A DNA stretch of 19,482 nt from CAYMLL01 sp964390645 (lineage in GTDB: Bacteria; Planctomycetota; UBA8108), in the NCBI GenBank assembly GCA_964390645.1, contig CAYMLL010000131.1:1-19482 (forward strand), read 5' to 3'. The stretch's first letter is position 1; the number at the start of each line of letters is the position of its first letter. Of this stretch, positions 1 through 7,861 are shown in pieces. The position numbers and the translations under genes are program-made. The notes beneath the pieces were generated by a model that made no database searches, had not been told where the DNA came from, and saw nothing but the letters and a program-made list of their open reading frames with translations.

Positions 1-47
1 GAGCCCTTAAGTCACCTGTTGGGCGGGTCTTGCGCCAAATCCGGGGG

Positions 48-76
48 TTGATGTGTGGGCCCGGATCTTGCAGAAT
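48..76 (+). promoter_or_regulatory. Candidate sigma70-type promoter for the sugar-catabolic operon
   Basis: TTGATG (48-53) and CAGAAT (71-76) are separated by exactly 17 bp, which is the optimal spacing for a housekeeping promoter. The predicted transcript would start near 83 and give a leader of about 70 nt before the ATG at 155. This agrees with choosing 155 rather than the upstream in-frame ATG at 53, which would lie inside the promoter. The call is by eye only. Confidence 0.4.
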
Positions 77-98
77 GAGGGATTCTGCCCGTCGCGGG

Positions 99-109
99 AC
101 GGTGACCGT
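99..109. promoter_or_regulatory. Short palindrome in operon leader, possible operator
   Basis: ACGGT-G-ACCGT is a perfect 5-bp inverted repeat around one central base. It lies about 16 nt downstream of the predicted transcription start and is flanked by near-symmetric CGCG tracts (93-96 and 113-116). A repressor site is possible because the operon looks catabolic. In GC-rich DNA a 5-bp arm can easily occur by chance. Confidence 0.22.
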
Positions 110-154
110 TTTCGCGTCCGGGGCGGGGTGAATTCCACGGAAAGGAGCCCCCGG

Positions 155-1438
155 ATGTCGTCGCAGGCGCAGGCAGCCCGCCAGAGGATCGAGCGTTACA
201 AGCAGCACTCGTACGACGTTCCCGCGAAGACCCTCGTCTGGCAGCTGACGGGAAAGGGCCTCGAGAACTTCCATCTCGAGGAGATCGACCTGCCGCCGCT
301 GGGGCCGCGGGACATCCGCTTCCGCTCGGACTCCAACGGCATCTGCTTCTCGGATGTCAAGGTCGTGCGTGCGGGGCAGGAGCACCCGCGGCTCGCCGGG
401 TACGACCTGCAGAGGGAGAAGGTCGTCCCGGGTCACGAGATCTCGATCACCGTCGTCGAGGTCGGCGAGGAGGCGAAGGGCCGCTTCGAGGTCGGTGAGC
501 GCTATATCGTCCAGGCCGACATGCTGAAGTACGACACCGCGGTCGGCTACGCGATCTGGGGAGGCATGATCCAGTACGGCGTCTTCGACGAGCGCGTGCA
601 GGAGTTCCTGATCCGGGTCGAGGAGGACATCGGATACTCGCAGGCCTCGCTCGTCGAGCCGTGGGCCTGCATCGAGGCATCCTACGAGCGCGCCGACCTG
701 CAGGCGACCGATCGGGTGGCCTGGGTTCTCGGTGGCGGCGGACCGATGGGGCAGATGCACCTGATCCGCACGATCGGCCTCAAACGTCGCGGCAAGCTTC
801 CGGGGCTCGAGCACATCCTCGTCACCGATGTGAGCGACGAGCGCCTTGCCGCGGTCACCGAGCGCTACGGCAAGGCGACCGAGGAGGCGGGCGCGAAGCT
901 GATCTGTCTCGATCCGCGCAACGAGGGCTTCGACGACGGGATCCGTGAGCTGGCGCCGGGCGGCGTCGACTACATCATCGCCTGCGCGCAGATCGCGGCC
1001 GTCGTCAACGACTCGCGCCGTTACCTGAAGCGCTACGGAGTGCTCAACCTCTTCGCGGGGCTGAAGCGCGGCGAGGGCGACCTCAACCTCGGTGACATCC
1101 ACTACGACCAGCACACCATCACCGGCAACTCCGGCAGCCGCATCGAGGACATGGAGAATGTGCTCCGCCAGACCGAGCGCGGCGACATGGACACCAACGC
1201 CTCGGCCGGTGCGGTCGTCGGCATGAAGGCCTGCGCCGAGGGCGTGGCTGCGGTCGCGGACGGCACGATCACGAACAAGACCGTGCTCTATCCGCAGCTT
1301 CCGGACCTGCCGCTGACGCGCATCGAGGACCTGCCGGACATCGTCCAGTTTTCGCCCGAGGTCGCCGGCGAGGTGCGGCGTGGCGTCTGGACGAAGGACG
1401 CCGAGGCGGAGATGATCGCCGCTCTGGCGGCCGTCTGA
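155..1438 (+). CDS. Zinc-binding MDR-family dehydrogenase, SorE-like
   Basis: A 427-residue medium-chain dehydrogenase that probably oxidises or reduces a sugar, polyol or their phosphates with NAD(P) in the cytoplasm. Visible features are a catalytic-zinc Cys at residue 64 (GICFSD), the GHE motif at 93-95, and a Rossmann loop GGGGPMG at 193-199. The four-cysteine structural zinc lobe of classical alcohol dehydrogenases is absent. The general look resembles the L-sorbose-1-phosphate reductase (SorE) branch, but the substrate cannot be read from sequence. The start at 155 is chosen because AAAGGAG (141-147) sits 7 nt upstream; an in-frame ATG at 53 would add a 34-residue Arg-rich extension of poor quality. 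It is the first gene of the operon, with 47 nt to the aldolase gene. Confidence 0.8.
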   Translation: MSSQAQAARQRIERYKQHSYDVPAKTLVWQLTGKGLENFHLEEIDLPPLGPRDIRFRSDSNGICFSDVKVVRAGQEHPRLAGYDLQREKVVPGHEISITVVEVGEEAKGRFEVGERYIVQADMLKYDTAVGYAIWGGMIQYGVFDERVQEFLIRVEEDIGYSQASLVEPWACIEASYERADLQATDRVAWVLGGGGPMGQMHLIRTIGLKRRGKLPGLEHILVTDVSDERLAAVTERYGKATEEAGAKLICLDPRNEGFDDGIRELAPGGVDYIIACAQIAAVVNDSRRYLKRYGVLNLFAGLKRGEGDLNLGDIHYDQHTITGNSGSRIEDMENVLRQTERGDMDTNASAGAVVGMKACAEGVAAVADGTITNKTVLYPQLPDLPLTRIEDLPDIVQFSPEVAGEVRRGVWTKDAEAEMIAALAAV

Positions 1439-1485
1439 TCGCGGGCCCTGTTCGCCGGCGAGACACACCACGGGAGAGAGCCAGA

Positions 1486-3486
1486 GTGGCGCGCAGAGAG
1501 AGCACCGTTCACCCGGCGTTGCAGGAGCTGATCGAGATCTCCCGCGCGGTGGGCGACGATCCCGACCTCGTGCAGGGCGGCGGCGGTAACACGTCGGTCA
1601 AGGCCACGGACGGCGAGACGATGTTCGTCAAGGCGTCCGGCACCGCGCTCGGCGACATGGACGAGACCCGCGGCTGGGCGCGACTGGATCTCGCGGCGGC
1701 TCGCCACGTGCTCGACGATGCGGCACTGCGGAAGATGACCTCGGCGCGTCGGGAGTCCGAGGTGCTGCGTCTGCTCGAGGCGTCGGTGGTGGAGCCCGCC
1801 GGGGCCCGGCCGTCGGTGGAGTCGAGCCTGCACGCGCTCCTCGATCGCGTCGTCATCCACACCCATCCCATCGGCCTCGATGCACTGCTCTGTTCGCGGA
1901 GGTCCGCGGCGGCTGCCGCGAAGCTCCTCGACGGCAAGGTCCCCAGGCCGCTCCATGTGCCGTACGTCGACCCGGGCTTCACGCTCGCCGCGCGCGTCCA
2001 GGTCGAGATCGCGAAGTACGTCGCCGAGCACGGCAAGCGTCCGAGCGTCGTGCTGCTCGAGAACCACGGTGTCTTCGTCGCGGCGCCCGACGTCAAGCGG
2101 TGCCTCGGCCTCTCCCGCAAGGTCACCGGCGCGGGCGAGAGGTGGGCGGGGCTCGGACGCGTCAACCCGAAGGTCTTTCCGCTGGTGCGCGAGGTCGCCC
2201 CGGAGGGCGCGAGCCGCGTCGTCGACGATCAGCGGGACCTCTCGACCGAGCTGCGTGGCACGTTGCTGCGCTGCGGCGTCCCGCACGGGGTCGTTCGACG
2301 CGACGACAGCGAGGTCGCGAGGCGCTTCGTGCGCTCCAGAACGGCGTTCGACGAGGCGACGAAGGGCGCGTTCACCCCGGATCAGATCGTCTACTGCGGG
2401 ACCGTTCCGCTCGTGCTTCGGGGCAAGAGTCCTGCAGCCCGGGAGAAGGGGGTCACGGCCTACCGCGAGCGTCGCCGCGTCGAGCCTCGCGTCATCCTCG
2501 TTCCCGGCGACGGTGTCTACTACGCCGCCGAGGACCTCGGCCGGCTACGGATCGTCTCGGAGGTCTACCGTGGCGCCATCGTCACGCTGCTTCGCGCCCG
2601 TCAGGCCGGCGGCGCGCGCTTCCTGTCTCGGGCGCAGGCGCGGTTCATCGAGGGCTGGGAGGTGGAGATCTTCCGCGCCGGGCTGCTGGAGGGCATCGCG
2701 CGACCGCTCGGCGGTCGTGTCGCCGTCGTCACGGGAGCCGCGAGCGGGCTCGGCAAGGGCATCGCTCTCGGGCTCGTCGGCGCGGGCGCCACGGTGTTTG
2801 CCTGCGACGTCGACCGTGCCGGGCTTTCGGAGGTGGCGAGTGAGCAGCCTCCGGGGCGCTACCTGCCGGTCCACTGCGATGTGACGAGCGAGTCATCCGT
2901 GGCCGCGGCCTTCGCGACGTCGGTGGCGTCGGCTGGTGGCATCGACTTTCTCGTCAACGCTGCCGGGATCGCTCCGGCGTTCAACCTGGTCGACTTCCCG
3001 GTCGGCGCGTGGCAGAAGACCCTCGATATCAACCTCACCGGCTACTTCCTTTGCGCCCGCGAGGCAGCACGCTGGATGCTGCGCCAGGGCGCGGGCGGCG
3101 CCATGGTCAACCTGACCAGCAAGTCAGGGCTCGAGGCGAGCAAGGCCAACTCCGCCTACAACGCGACGAAGGCGGGCGAGATTCACCTCATGCGCGGCTG
3201 GGCGATGGAGCTCGGCCCCGACGGGATCCGTGTCAACTGCGTGGCGCCGGGGAACCTCTTCAAGGGCTCGAAGATCTGGAACGACGAGTACATCAGGATC
3301 TGCGCCCGGAAGAAGGGAATCGAGCCCGAGGAGGTCATCCCGTTCTACACGTCGCAGTCGCCGCTGGCGAAGGAGATCGAGCCGCACGACATCGCGAACG
3401 CGGTGACCTATCTGCTGTCGGACGCCTCGCGCAACGTCACCGGCCAGACCCTGGTCGTCGACGGCGGTCAGGTGATGGTGCGGTGA
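1486..3486 (+). CDS. Bifunctional class II aldolase / short-chain dehydrogenase (RhaD-like fusion)
   Basis: A 666-residue two-domain enzyme. The N-terminal class II aldolase/adducin domain (about 1-390) carries the zinc ligands H125 and H127 (IHTHP) and H194 (ENHG), plus E112 near the active site. The C-terminal short-chain dehydrogenase domain (about 405-666) has TGAASGLG at 416-423, an NAAG motif, S545, and the Y558-x3-K562 pair. The architecture matches the family annotated as rhamnulose-1-phosphate aldolase/lactaldehyde dehydrogenase, which splits a ketose phosphate to DHAP and an aldehyde and then oxidises the aldehyde. Whether the substrate here is L-rhamnulose phosphate is not shown, because no rhamnose isomerase or kinase is in the window. 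The start is a GTG; no other start near the domain boundary is better. The stop overlaps the next GTG start by 4 nt. Confidence 0.88.
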   Translation: MARRESTVHPALQELIEISRAVGDDPDLVQGGGGNTSVKATDGETMFVKASGTALGDMDETRGWARLDLAAARHVLDDAALRKMTSARRESEVLRLLEASVVEPAGARPSVESSLHALLDRVVIHTHPIGLDALLCSRRSAAAAAKLLDGKVPRPLHVPYVDPGFTLAARVQVEIAKYVAEHGKRPSVVLLENHGVFVAAPDVKRCLGLSRKVTGAGERWAGLGRVNPKVFPLVREVAPEGASRVVDDQRDLSTELRGTLLRCGVPHGVVRRDDSEVARRFVRSRTAFDEATKGAFTPDQIVYCGTVPLVLRGKSPAAREKGVTAYRERRRVEPRVILVPGDGVYYAAEDLGRLRIVSEVYRGAIVTLLRARQAGGARFLSRAQARFIEGWEVEIFRAGLLEGIARPLGGRVAVVTGAASGLGKGIALGLVGAGATVFACDVDRAGLSEVASEQPPGRYLPVHCDVTSESSVAAAFATSVASAGGIDFLVNAAGIAPAFNLVDFPVGAWQKTLDINLTGYFLCAREAARWMLRQGAGGAMVNLTSKSGLEASKANSAYNATKAGEIHLMRGWAMELGPDGIRVNCVAPGNLFKGSKIWNDEYIRICARKKGIEPEEVIPFYTSQSPLAKEIEPHDIANAVTYLLSDASRNVTGQTLVVDGGQVMVR

Positions 3487-4712
3487 CCGTGACGAGAGCG
3501 AAGGAGCGCGGCGGCACGACCCGCACGGATCTGGAGTCGAGGCTGCTTCGACCCGACGTCGGCGAGAACGGCCATGTCGACGGCGCCGAGACCCTGTCCA
3601 GACTCGGCGCGTTGCGTCGGCTGGGGGAGATGATGGAGTCCGGCGACATCGTGGTCGTCGGTGAGCGTGGCGGCATCAACACGCACGTCCACACGGCGAA
3701 GTCGTTCTCGTACTTCGCGTCGCCGTCCGATGCGGCGTGGCAGGCGAAGCTCGCCGGTGTACGTGTTCTCGGCATCAACGATCACTACACGATCGCCGGT
3801 CATGCTGAGTTTTCGGCGGCGTGTGAGATTCTCGACATCGAGCCTCTCTTCAGCATGGAGGCCGTGGCGACGTGGGAGGATGCCGTATCCGCCGGGGCGA
3901 CCGTCAACGACCCGAACAACCCCGGGCGCACCTATCTGACCGCGAAGGGCGTGACCCGGAGCTTCCCGGCCGGCTGCGCCGGAGAGAGGGACCTGGCGCG
4001 CATGAACCGTGCGCTGCTCGAGCGTAACCGGGCGATGACCGCGAAGCTCGCCTCCCTGATCGAGAGCCGGCTCGGCCTCGCCCCGACGATCACCTTCGAC
4101 GGCGTTCTCGCGCTGACGCCTCACGATCAGCCGACCGAGCGTCATGTGGCGCAGGCCGCGGCTCTCCTTCTCGAGGCTGCCTACGCCGAGCTCGACGAAC
4201 GGTGTTCGGCCGCATCCACTCTGCTGGAGACCGAGGTCGACGCCGCCGCGCTCACGGATGCGGCAGCGTTCCAGGATCTCATCCGGGCGCGCACCTTGAA
4301 GATCGGCCGACCGGCGTACGTGGAGGAGTCGACGGAGGCTTTCATTCCGGTCGAGCGTATGGTCGCGCTCTGTCTCGACCTCGGCGCCATCCCGACGTAT
4401 CCCGTGCTCGGGAATCCGGTCACGCCGTGGGAAGAGGATCTCGACACGCTCTACGATCGGCTCGAGGCGCTCGGCATCCACGCCATCGAGGTCATCCCGG
4501 ACCGCAACACCGTCGAGCGGCTCCTCGACATCGTCGAGAAGGCCGTCGCCCGCGGCTTCCCGGTCCTGAGCGGCACGGAGCACAATACGAAGTCGAGCCG
4601 GCCTCTCGTCGACAGGTTCTTCTTCGACGAGCGATTTCGCCCTCACTTCGAGCGCGGCGCACAGGTTGTGATCGAGCACCAGGCATCACGCAGGGGGACG
4701 GAGAGCCGATGA
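3483..4712 (+). CDS. PHP-domain metal-dependent hydrolase in sugar-catabolic operon
   Basis: A 409-residue protein with the polymerase-and-histidinol-phosphatase fold signature. The metal-binding clusters are H68-x-H70 (NTHVH), D100-H101 with H107 (NDHYTIAGH), E126 (FSMEA), and a distal E366-H367 (GTEHNT). PHP proteins are usually phosphoesterases, so a sugar-phosphate phosphatase is a reasonable guess, but lyase or hydrolase activity cannot be excluded. The long stretch between E126 and E366 makes it larger than simple PHP phosphatases, which have around 220-290 residues. The GTG start at 3483 overlaps the aldolase stop (GTGA), and its own stop overlaps the next ATG (ATGA), indicating translational coupling. 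A second GTG two codons in (3489) is an alternative start. Confidence 0.72.
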   Translation: MTVTRAKERGGTTRTDLESRLLRPDVGENGHVDGAETLSRLGALRRLGEMMESGDIVVVGERGGINTHVHTAKSFSYFASPSDAAWQAKLAGVRVLGINDHYTIAGHAEFSAACEILDIEPLFSMEAVATWEDAVSAGATVNDPNNPGRTYLTAKGVTRSFPAGCAGERDLARMNRALLERNRAMTAKLASLIESRLGLAPTITFDGVLALTPHDQPTERHVAQAAALLLEAAYAELDERCSAASTLLETEVDAAALTDAAAFQDLIRARTLKIGRPAYVEESTEAFIPVERMVALCLDLGAIPTYPVLGNPVTPWEEDLDTLYDRLEALGIHAIEVIPDRNTVERLLDIVEKAVARGFPVLSGTEHNTKSSRPLVDRFFFDERFRPHFERGAQVVIEHQASRRGTESR

Positions 4713-5839
4713 GATACAGAACGGAGAACGAGGGCGGTGTCCGCAGGGACGTCGTCACCAAGGACCTTCCCGGGCGCCGATGGATCGAGGTCCTCACCGG
4801 CGCGGATTGCGCGGTCATGGTCTGCGAGTCGCGCGCTGTGCTCACGGTCGACGACATCAAGGCCGCGATCGGTGACCGATGTGACGGCGTCATCGGCCAG
4901 CTCACCGAGCCCTGGGGCACGGAGCTCTTCGACGCGCTGCGGGTTGCCGGAGGCAAGGTGTACTCGAACTACGCGGTCGGCTTCGACAATGTTCGGGTGC
5001 ACGAGGCCACCGAGCGCGGCATCGCGGTCGGAAACACCCCCGGCGTCCTGACCGAGACCACGGCGGAGATGGCCGTTGCGCTGACTTTCGCTGCCGCGCG
5101 ACGCGTCGGTGAGGCGGAGCGCTTCCTGCGCGACGGCAGCTTCGACGGCTGGCTGCCCGACCTCTTCCTCGGCAAGCGGCTCTGGGGCGGCACGCTCGGC
5201 ATCGTCGGCGCCGGCCGTATCGGCGCCGAGTTCGCGCGCATGCTCGCTCCGGGTCACTCCATGGACGTTCTCTACAGCGACGTCGTCGATCGACCGGAGC
5301 TCGAGGCCTTCCTCGCCGGCTATTCGGATCTCGTCGAGAAGAGCGGACGCCGGAGGCTCGTCTGCCGGCGTGTCGACGGGATCGAGGAGCTGCTCGAGAG
5401 GAGCGACGTTGTCAGCCTTCACACGCCGTTGACGGACGAGACGCGACACCTGATGAACGGCGAACGACTGGCGAGAATGAAGCCCGATGCGCTGCTCGTC
5501 AACACGGCGCGAGGTCCGATCATCGACGAGGCGGCTCTCGTCGAGCACCTGCGTGCCAACCCGGGCTTTCGCGCCGGGCTCGACGTCTTCGAGGACGAGC
5601 CGGCCCTTGCGGCCGGTCTCGCCGACATGCCCAACGTGGTCATCGTGCCTCACATCGCGAGCGCGACGGACTGGACGCGCGAGGGCATGGCGACTCTGGC
5701 CGCCTGCAACGTGGCCGCTGTCCTTCAGGGCCATCCCGCGACGAGGGAGCTTGTCGCCGAGCACTTTCTCGCGGGAGACGTGCCCGATCGTGCGCCTTCG
5801 ATCCTCAACGCTTCGGAGCTCGGCCTGGCTCTCGCGTGA
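4709..5839 (+). CDS. Hydroxypyruvate reductase / glycerate dehydrogenase, plant HPR1-like
   Basis: A 376-residue D-isomer-specific 2-hydroxyacid dehydrogenase that would reduce hydroxypyruvate (or glyoxylate) to D-glycerate (or glycolate) with NAD(P)H. The NAD loop GIVGAGRIG is at 164-172. The catalytic Arg, Glu and His are R268 (TARGP), E297 (EDEP) and H315 (PHIAS). Several stretches (SNYAVGFDNV, GNTPGVLTETTAE, WTREGMATLAA) match my recollection of plant peroxisomal hydroxypyruvate reductase, and the length is close to the plant enzyme of about 386 residues. The plant C-terminal peroxisomal signal is absent, as expected. The start overlaps the PHP stop by 4 nt. It suggests that the pathway yields a C2 or C3 hydroxy- or oxo-acid. 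Confidence 0.88.
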   Translation: MRYRTENEGGVRRDVVTKDLPGRRWIEVLTGADCAVMVCESRAVLTVDDIKAAIGDRCDGVIGQLTEPWGTELFDALRVAGGKVYSNYAVGFDNVRVHEATERGIAVGNTPGVLTETTAEMAVALTFAAARRVGEAERFLRDGSFDGWLPDLFLGKRLWGGTLGIVGAGRIGAEFARMLAPGHSMDVLYSDVVDRPELEAFLAGYSDLVEKSGRRRLVCRRVDGIEELLERSDVVSLHTPLTDETRHLMNGERLARMKPDALLVNTARGPIIDEAALVEHLRANPGFRAGLDVFEDEPALAAGLADMPNVVIVPHIASATDWTREGMATLAACNVAAVLQGHPATRELVAEHFLAGDVPDRAPSILNASELGLALA

Positions 5840-5846
5840 GCTTCGT

Positions 5847-5864
5847 CGCCGGCGCCTGCCGGTG
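5847..5864 (+). terminator. Stem-loop after the operon, possible terminator
   Basis: CGCCGGC-GCCT-GCCGGTG forms a 7-bp stem (one G-U pair) with a 4-nt loop, starting 8 nt after the hydroxypyruvate reductase stop. There is no U-tract, so intrinsic termination is uncertain. It sits directly against the extended -10 proposed for the following gene. Confidence 0.3.
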
Positions 5865-5873
5865 TGCTACAAT
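5865..5873 (+). promoter_or_regulatory. Extended -10 promoter element for the carbamoyltransferase cassette
   Basis: TGC-TACAAT fits the extended -10 pattern (TGn followed by a 5/6 match to TATAAT). No good -35 hexamer is visible at standard distance, as expected for extended -10 promoters. Transcription would start near 5880, giving a leader of about 100 nt. Confidence 0.4.
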
Positions 5874-5929
5874 TCTCCTGCCTTCGCGGGCGTGAGCGGC
5901 CCGACGGCGACGACGCGCAGCGTTTCCGA

Positions 5930-5965
5930 CGCGTCGCCGGCCGCGTCGCGGGCCGCGTCGCCGAA
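5930..5965 (+). repeat. Three 12-bp tandem units in carbamoyltransferase leader
   Basis: CGCGTCGCCGGC (5930-5941), CGCGTCGCGGGC (5942-5953) and CGCGTCGCCGAA (5954-5965) are contiguous, near-identical 12-mers ending 17 nt before the ATG at 5983. They would lie in the untranslated leader. Confidence 0.7.
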
Positions 5966-5982
5966 TCGACGACGGGATCTCG

Positions 5983-7824
5983 ATGCGCATCCTCGGAGTC
6001 TCCGCCTTCTATCACGACAGCGCCGCCTGCCTCGTCCGGGACGGCGAGATCGTCGCTGCGGCGCAGGAGGAGCGATTCACGCGACGAAAGCACGACGAGC
6101 GCTTTCCCGACCGTGCGATCGAGTACTGCCTGCGGGAGGGGGGCATCGCGACGCAGGAGCTCGACTTCGTCGCGTTCTACGACAAGCCGCTCGTCAAGTT
6201 CGATCGTCTGATGGAGACGTACCTGGCGTACGCGCCGTGCGGCTTCCGCTCGTTCCTCAAGGCCATTCCGATGTGGCTGAGGCAGAAGCTTCACGTTCCT
6301 CGAGAAATCGACCGCAGCCTCGGCGGCAAGTACGGCGGGCGCTACGTGTTCGCCGAGCACCACGAATCGCACGCGGCGAGCGCGTTCTTTCCGTCGCCCT
6401 TCGAGGAGGCCGCGATCCTGACGCTCGACGGTGTCGGCGAATGGGCGACGATGTCGTTCGGCGTCGGCCGGGGGAATCGCATCGAGCTGTCGCACGAGCT
6501 GCGCTTCCCGCACTCGCTCGGTCTTCTCTACTCGGCGTTCACGTACCTCTGTGGCTTCCGCGTCAACGCGGGAGAGTACAAGCTCATGGGGCTCGCTCCT
6601 TACGGCGAGCCGCGTTACCGCGACCTGATTCTCGAGAGGCTCCTCGACCTGCGCGAAGACGGCTCGTTCCGCATGGACATGTCGTACTTCAACTACTGCC
6701 AGGGGCTGACCATGACGAGCAGGAGGATGCACGAGATTTTCGGCGGTCCCCCACGGCGGCCCGGGGCCGAGATCACCCAGCGGGAGATGGACATCGCAGC
6801 GTCGATCCAGTCCGTTACCGAGGAGATCATGCTGCGCTGCGCACGCCATGTTGCGAGCGCCACCGGCATGAGGAAGCTGGTCCTCGCCGGCGGTGTGGCG
6901 CTGAACTGCGTCGCCAACGGGCGCATCCTGCGCGAGGGAGTCTTCGAGGATGTTTGGATCCAGCCGGCGGCAGGCGACGCCGGCGGGGCGCTCGGGGCAG
7001 CGCTCTTCGTCTGGAACGACCTGCTCGACAACCCGCGCCGTGTCGAGGGATCGCGCGATCTGCAGCAGGGCTCCTTCCTCGGACCTCGCTTCGATGACGA
7101 CGAGATCCGGCGAGTCCTCGATGGTGTCGCGGCGCAGTACCGTCATCACGAGCGCGAGAGTGACCTGCTCGATGATGTCGCCGAGCATATCGCGGAGGGG
7201 CGGGTCGTCGGGCTCTTCCAGGGCCGTATGGAGTTCGGCCCTCGGGCGCTCGGAGGGAGGTCCATCCTCGGCGATGCTCGGTCACCGCGGATGCAGTCGA
7301 TCATCAACCTGAAGGTCAAGTTCCGGGAGTCGTTCCGGCCCTTCGCGCCGAGCGTTCTGGCCGACGTCGCTCACGAGTGGTTCGAGATCGACGAGGGACG
7401 GGAGAGTCCGTACATGCTGCTCGTCGCCGACGTCGCCGCGTCACGTCGGACCGATCCCGGTGATGGCGACCCGGCGCTCCGGGGCATCGATCGTCTGCTG
7501 AAGGTCGTGCGTTCGCAGATTCCCGCGGTCACTCACGTCGATGGTTCTGCGCGCCTGCAGACCGTCGACGAGGAGCGCCACGGGCTCTACTACCGGCTGC
7601 TGCGACGCTTCGAGGAGAAGACCGGCTGCCCGGTCGTCATCAACACGAGCTTCAACGTGCGCGGGGAGCCGATCGTCTGCTCACCCGACGACGCGTACCG
7701 CTGCTTCATGGCGACGAACATCGACGTGCTCGTTCTCGAGAGCTTTGTCCTGATCAAGGACGAGCAGCCCGGCGCGAAGCTGCACGAGATCGACGAACGC
7801 CTGTCTGGAAGGGAGCTCGACTGA
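5983..7824 (+). CDS. Carbamoyltransferase, NodU/CmcH/TobZ family
   Basis: A 613-residue O-carbamoyltransferase. Known family members activate carbamoyl phosphate with ATP in a YrdC-like domain and transfer the carbamoyl group to a hydroxyl in a Kae1-like domain. The N-terminal Kae1-like domain shows HHESH (126-130), TLDG (147-150), GEYKLMGLAPYG from residue 197, and AGGVALNC near 302-309. The C-terminal part shows GRMEFGPRALGGRS from about 414, FRESFRPFAPS, and NTSFNVRGEP from 554. The start MRILGVSAFYHDSAAC is canonical for the family. It is full length. The next two genes are the SxtJ and DUF5989 partners, so this is the cassette's catalytic subunit. The acceptor could be a surface sugar, a lipid-linked glycan or a secondary metabolite; nothing nearby decides this. 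Confidence 0.93.
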   Translation: MRILGVSAFYHDSAACLVRDGEIVAAAQEERFTRRKHDERFPDRAIEYCLREGGIATQELDFVAFYDKPLVKFDRLMETYLAYAPCGFRSFLKAIPMWLRQKLHVPREIDRSLGGKYGGRYVFAEHHESHAASAFFPSPFEEAAILTLDGVGEWATMSFGVGRGNRIELSHELRFPHSLGLLYSAFTYLCGFRVNAGEYKLMGLAPYGEPRYRDLILERLLDLREDGSFRMDMSYFNYCQGLTMTSRRMHEIFGGPPRRPGAEITQREMDIAASIQSVTEEIMLRCARHVASATGMRKLVLAGGVALNCVANGRILREGVFEDVWIQPAAGDAGGALGAALFVWNDLLDNPRRVEGSRDLQQGSFLGPRFDDDEIRRVLDGVAAQYRHHERESDLLDDVAEHIAEGRVVGLFQGRMEFGPRALGGRSILGDARSPRMQSIINLKVKFRESFRPFAPSVLADVAHEWFEIDEGRESPYMLLVADVAASRRTDPGDGDPALRGIDRLLKVVRSQIPAVTHVDGSARLQTVDEERHGLYYRLLRRFEEKTGCPVVINTSFNVRGEPIVCSPDDAYRCFMATNIDVLVLESFVLIKDEQPGAKLHEIDERLSGRELD

Positions 7825-7848
7825 TGGGACGGCGCGCCGACCACGAGC

Positions 7849-7854
7849 GGAGGA
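7849..7854 (+). promoter_or_regulatory. Ribosome binding site deciding the SxtJ start
   Basis: GGAGGA lies 7 nt before ATG 7862 but only 4 nt before the overlapping GTG 7859, so the ATG is preferred. Confidence 0.6.
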
Positions 7855-7861
7855 CAGAGTG

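Noticed and set aside
1288..2286. Long minus-strand open frame of about 330 codons
   Set aside because: It is antisense to the aldolase gene, rich in Arg and without any recognisable motif. Long antisense frames are expected in DNA with this GC bias.
3468..4679. Minus-strand open frame of about 400 codons opposite the PHP gene
   Set aside because: It mirrors the plus-strand codon pattern and shows no domain, whereas the plus strand has clear metal-binding motifs and coupled start and stop codons.
5725..7188. Minus-strand open frame of nearly 490 codons across the carbamoyltransferase
   Set aside because: It crosses an intergenic region and two genes and has no conserved motif. The plus-strand carbamoyltransferase motifs are unambiguous.
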